Of a stretch of DNA of 7,061 bases, positions 5,882 through 7,061 are shown piece by piece. Every line of letters starts with the position of its first letter. The stretch's first letter is position 1. Below the pieces are notes generated by a model. That model had not been told where the DNA came from, made no database searches, and worked only from the letters and a program-made list of their open reading frames with translations. Source of the stretch: Bacillota bacterium (lineage in GTDB: Bacteria > Bacillota > Clostridia > Christensenellales > Aristaeellaceae). The translations under genes were made by a program, and so were the position numbers. The stretch lies in the NCBI GenBank assembly GCA_019137115.1, contig JAGVSV010000095.1:1-7061 (forward strand), given 5' to 3'.

Positions 5882-6871
5882 ATGCGGTTCTATGTAGGCA
5901 CATACAGCGTACCCGGCAGCCCGGGCATCGCGCTGTGCGAGATGAAAGACGGCAGAATGACACAGCTGGCAAACACGGAGGCACTGCGAAATCCTACGTA
6001 TGTCATCCTGGATCGTGCCCGTCAGCACCTGTTTGCGGTGGGGTTGGATCGCGAAGCCAACGGGGTGGCAGCCTGCTTCGCGGTGGACGACAAGCAATTT
6101 GAACTGCTCGCAACCGCCCCTACCGGCGAAGGAAACGCGTGCCACCTGGCGCTGGATCAGGTGGAGCGCACGCTGTACACCGCCAACTACCCCAAAGGCA
6201 ACCTGGCGGTTTTCAGTGTGGATGCAGGCGGCGCAGCGATGGAGCGCATACAGCTCATTTCCCACCAGGGGAGCGGCGCGCATCCCACGCGCCAGGAAAG
6301 GCCGCATGTGCACCACTGCGCTTTTCGCCCGGGCACGGACGAACTGTTTGTATGCGATCTGGGCATTGACCGGATCGTCACCTACACCGCCGACCCTACG
6401 AACGGTAAGGTAACCCAAAAAAGCATGATCCCCGCGCCTGGCGGCACCGGCCCCCGGCACCTGGTATTCCGCGACGCCAATTCTTTCTATCTGGCCGGTG
6501 AACTGAACAGCACGGTGCTGGCGTATGCGCTGGAGAAGGGCGAATGGGTGCTTAAACAGGTGCTGTCCACGCTGCCTGAAGGGGATTATCCGGACAGCAC
6601 CACCGCTGCAATCCGCTTGTCGGGCAACAAGCTGTACGTCTCCAACCGGGGAGCCGACAACCTGGCGGCGTTTGACGTGGACCAAGCAGGCGTGCTAACG
6701 CCAGCCGGCCACATCCCCTGCCACGGGCAAAGCCCGCGAGATTTCGTGGTGACGGATTTTGGCTTCCTGTGCGCCAACCAGATCAGTGGGACGGTGACGG
6801 TGGTGGCACCGGACGGAACGCTGCTGGGTACCCTCGCCGTACCGGGCGCTGTGTGTATATGCCCGATGTGA
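5882..6871 (+). CDS. lactonase family beta-propeller protein (6-phosphogluconolactonase-like)
   Basis: Protein of 329 aa belonging to the seven-bladed propeller lactonase family (Pgl/YbhE of E. coli, YkgB of B. subtilis). Characterised members hydrolyse 6-phosphogluconolactone in the oxidative pentose phosphate pathway; others in the family act on different lactones, so the substrate is inferred. Supporting motifs are YVGTYS (4-9) at the first blade, NYPKGNLAVF (102-111), RPHVHHCAF (140-148), CDLGIDRI (158-165), GTGPRHLVF (188-196), AGELNSTVLAY (205-215), SNRGADNLAAF (254-264) and SPRDF (284-288). The repeated blade pattern (Leu-Tyr/Phe-Val, a small turn, then Val-x-x-Tyr/Phe) runs through the whole length, so it appears complete. 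There is no signal peptide, so it is predicted cytoplasmic. It is a single-gene unit with its own promoter, ribosome site and terminator, divergent from secA; no glucose-6-phosphate or 6-phosphogluconate dehydrogenase gene is visible beside it. Confidence 0.9.
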   Translation: MRFYVGTYSVPGSPGIALCEMKDGRMTQLANTEALRNPTYVILDRARQHLFAVGLDREANGVAACFAVDDKQFELLATAPTGEGNACHLALDQVERTLYTANYPKGNLAVFSVDAGGAAMERIQLISHQGSGAHPTRQERPHVHHCAFRPGTDELFVCDLGIDRIVTYTADPTNGKVTQKSMIPAPGGTGPRHLVFRDANSFYLAGELNSTVLAYALEKGEWVLKQVLSTLPEGDYPDSTTAAIRLSGNKLYVSNRGADNLAAFDVDQAGVLTPAGHIPCHGQSPRDFVVTDFGFLCANQISGTVTVVAPDGTLLGTLAVPGAVCICPM

Positions 6872-6886
6872 TGAATCGACCTATGC

Positions 6887-6929
6887 AAAGGGGCTGTCGC
6901 GGTAATAGAAACCACGGCAGTCTCTTTTT
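6887..6929 (+). terminator. intrinsic terminator of the lactonase gene
   Basis: The arm CTGTCGCGGT (6894-6903) pairs with ACCACGGCAG (6911-6920) around the loop AATAGAA, with one G-T wobble and one C-A mismatch. The stem extends outward through AAAGGGG/TCTCTTT pairing and ends in a run of five Ts. It begins 15 bases after the stop codon. The A-run on the 5' side also gives weaker termination potential leftward. Confidence 0.8.
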
Positions 6930-6953
6930 CGTTCTCTAGGTCCGACTTTTTAT

Positions 6954-7061
6954 CTATATTTCTGTCGAGAATAAGCTCAAATCTCTCAAGAAGCGCACAC
7001 GAAACATGCCTTCTTCATGTTTCCGGTCACTTGCAGTGCGCTCAACGCCGAAGTATAAAGT
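6954..7061 (-). CDS. possible 3' end of a leftward reading frame, unrecognised
   Basis: On the minus strand one frame stays open from the window edge for 35 codons to a TAG at 6956-6954. It includes segments such as LYFGVER and FRVRFLRDLSLF. I do not recognise the peptide. An open stretch this short is expected by chance in a sizeable fraction of frames, and the segment contains nested inverted repeats that could instead be a non-coding or repeat element. The gene, if real, would converge on the lactonase gene across the terminator at 6887-6929. Confidence 0.2.
   Translation of the reverse strand, partial: TLYFGVERTASDRKHEEGMFRVRFLRDLSLFSTEI
6992..7042. repeat. nested inverted repeats in the AT-rich right end
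   Basis: The outer arms AGCGCAC (6992-6998) and GTGCGCT (7036-7042) enclose inner perfect arms GAAACATG (7001-7008) and CATGTTTC (7016-7023) around the loop CCTTCTT. A smaller alternative hairpin, CACT/AGTG at 7028-7038, overlaps the right outer arm. There is no T-run directly after either stem, so this does not look like a normal terminator. The surrounding 6930-7061 segment is about 44% GC by hand count, well below the genes to its left. Confidence 0.5.

Noticed and set aside
5858..6685. Leftward open frame of 275 codons opposite the lactonase gene
   Set aside because: Antisense to a complete lactonase-family gene that has its own ribosome site and terminator; composition is typical of a shadow frame.
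6986..7018. Ten-codon leftward peptide (MKKACFVCAS) starting inside the nested repeats
   Set aside because: Too short to support, with no convincing ribosome site; most likely chance.
1..7061. RNA genes, CRISPR arrays, insertion sequences, defence or toxin-antitoxin modules
   Set aside because: None of their signatures (regularly spaced repeats, transposase motifs, tRNA arms, small paired overlapping genes) could be found on either strand.

Overview
The window reads as chromosomal DNA of a GC-rich, gene-dense bacterium, most likely a Clostridia-like member of the Bacillota. This placement is an inference. It rests on the secA-prfB pair (an arrangement well known in Bacillota), strong purine-rich Shine-Dalgarno (SD) sequences, A-tract/hairpin/T-tract terminator architecture, a SecA that ends in a zinc-binding SEC-C tail, and a TsaD with a short N-terminal extension of the kind I recall from clostridial homologues. 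No phage, plasmid, transposase, CRISPR, tRNA or rRNA sequence was recognised.

Layout from left to right. Positions 2-883 (+) encode a YkuE-like metallophosphoesterase; its start coincides with the window edge, so more coding sequence could lie upstream. It converges on, and overlaps by 33 bp, a three-gene minus-strand cluster read secA (5754 to 3043), prfB (3024 to 1924), tsaD (1924 to 851). The cluster is tightly packed: 18 bp separate secA and prfB, and the prfB stop and tsaD start share one base (TAATG). A good sigma-A-type promoter (TTGCGA-N17-TATAAT) lies just upstream of secA, and a weak hairpin plus T-run follows tsaD. The cluster joins preprotein export (SecA), UAA/UGA termination (RF2) and the t6A tRNA modification (TsaD), all growth-linked functions.

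The 127-bp divergent region 5755-5881 carries back-to-back promoters, an inverted repeat that brackets the secA SD, and a perfect palindrome over the -10 of the rightward promoter. To its right, 5882-6871 (+) encodes a seven-bladed beta-propeller lactonase-family protein (6-phosphogluconolactonase-like), followed by a convincing intrinsic terminator at 6887-6929.

The last ~130 bases (6930-7061) are distinctly AT-richer (about 44% GC by hand count). They hold nested inverted repeats and possibly the 3' end of a leftward reading frame, which I do not recognise.

The window is mainly conserved housekeeping genes, and I do not see a new multi-gene system. The points most worth a second look are the regulatory structure of the secA/lactonase divergent region, an RF2 gene without the usual programmed frameshift, the in-frame UGA-only separation of secA from prfB, and the unexplained AT-rich right end.
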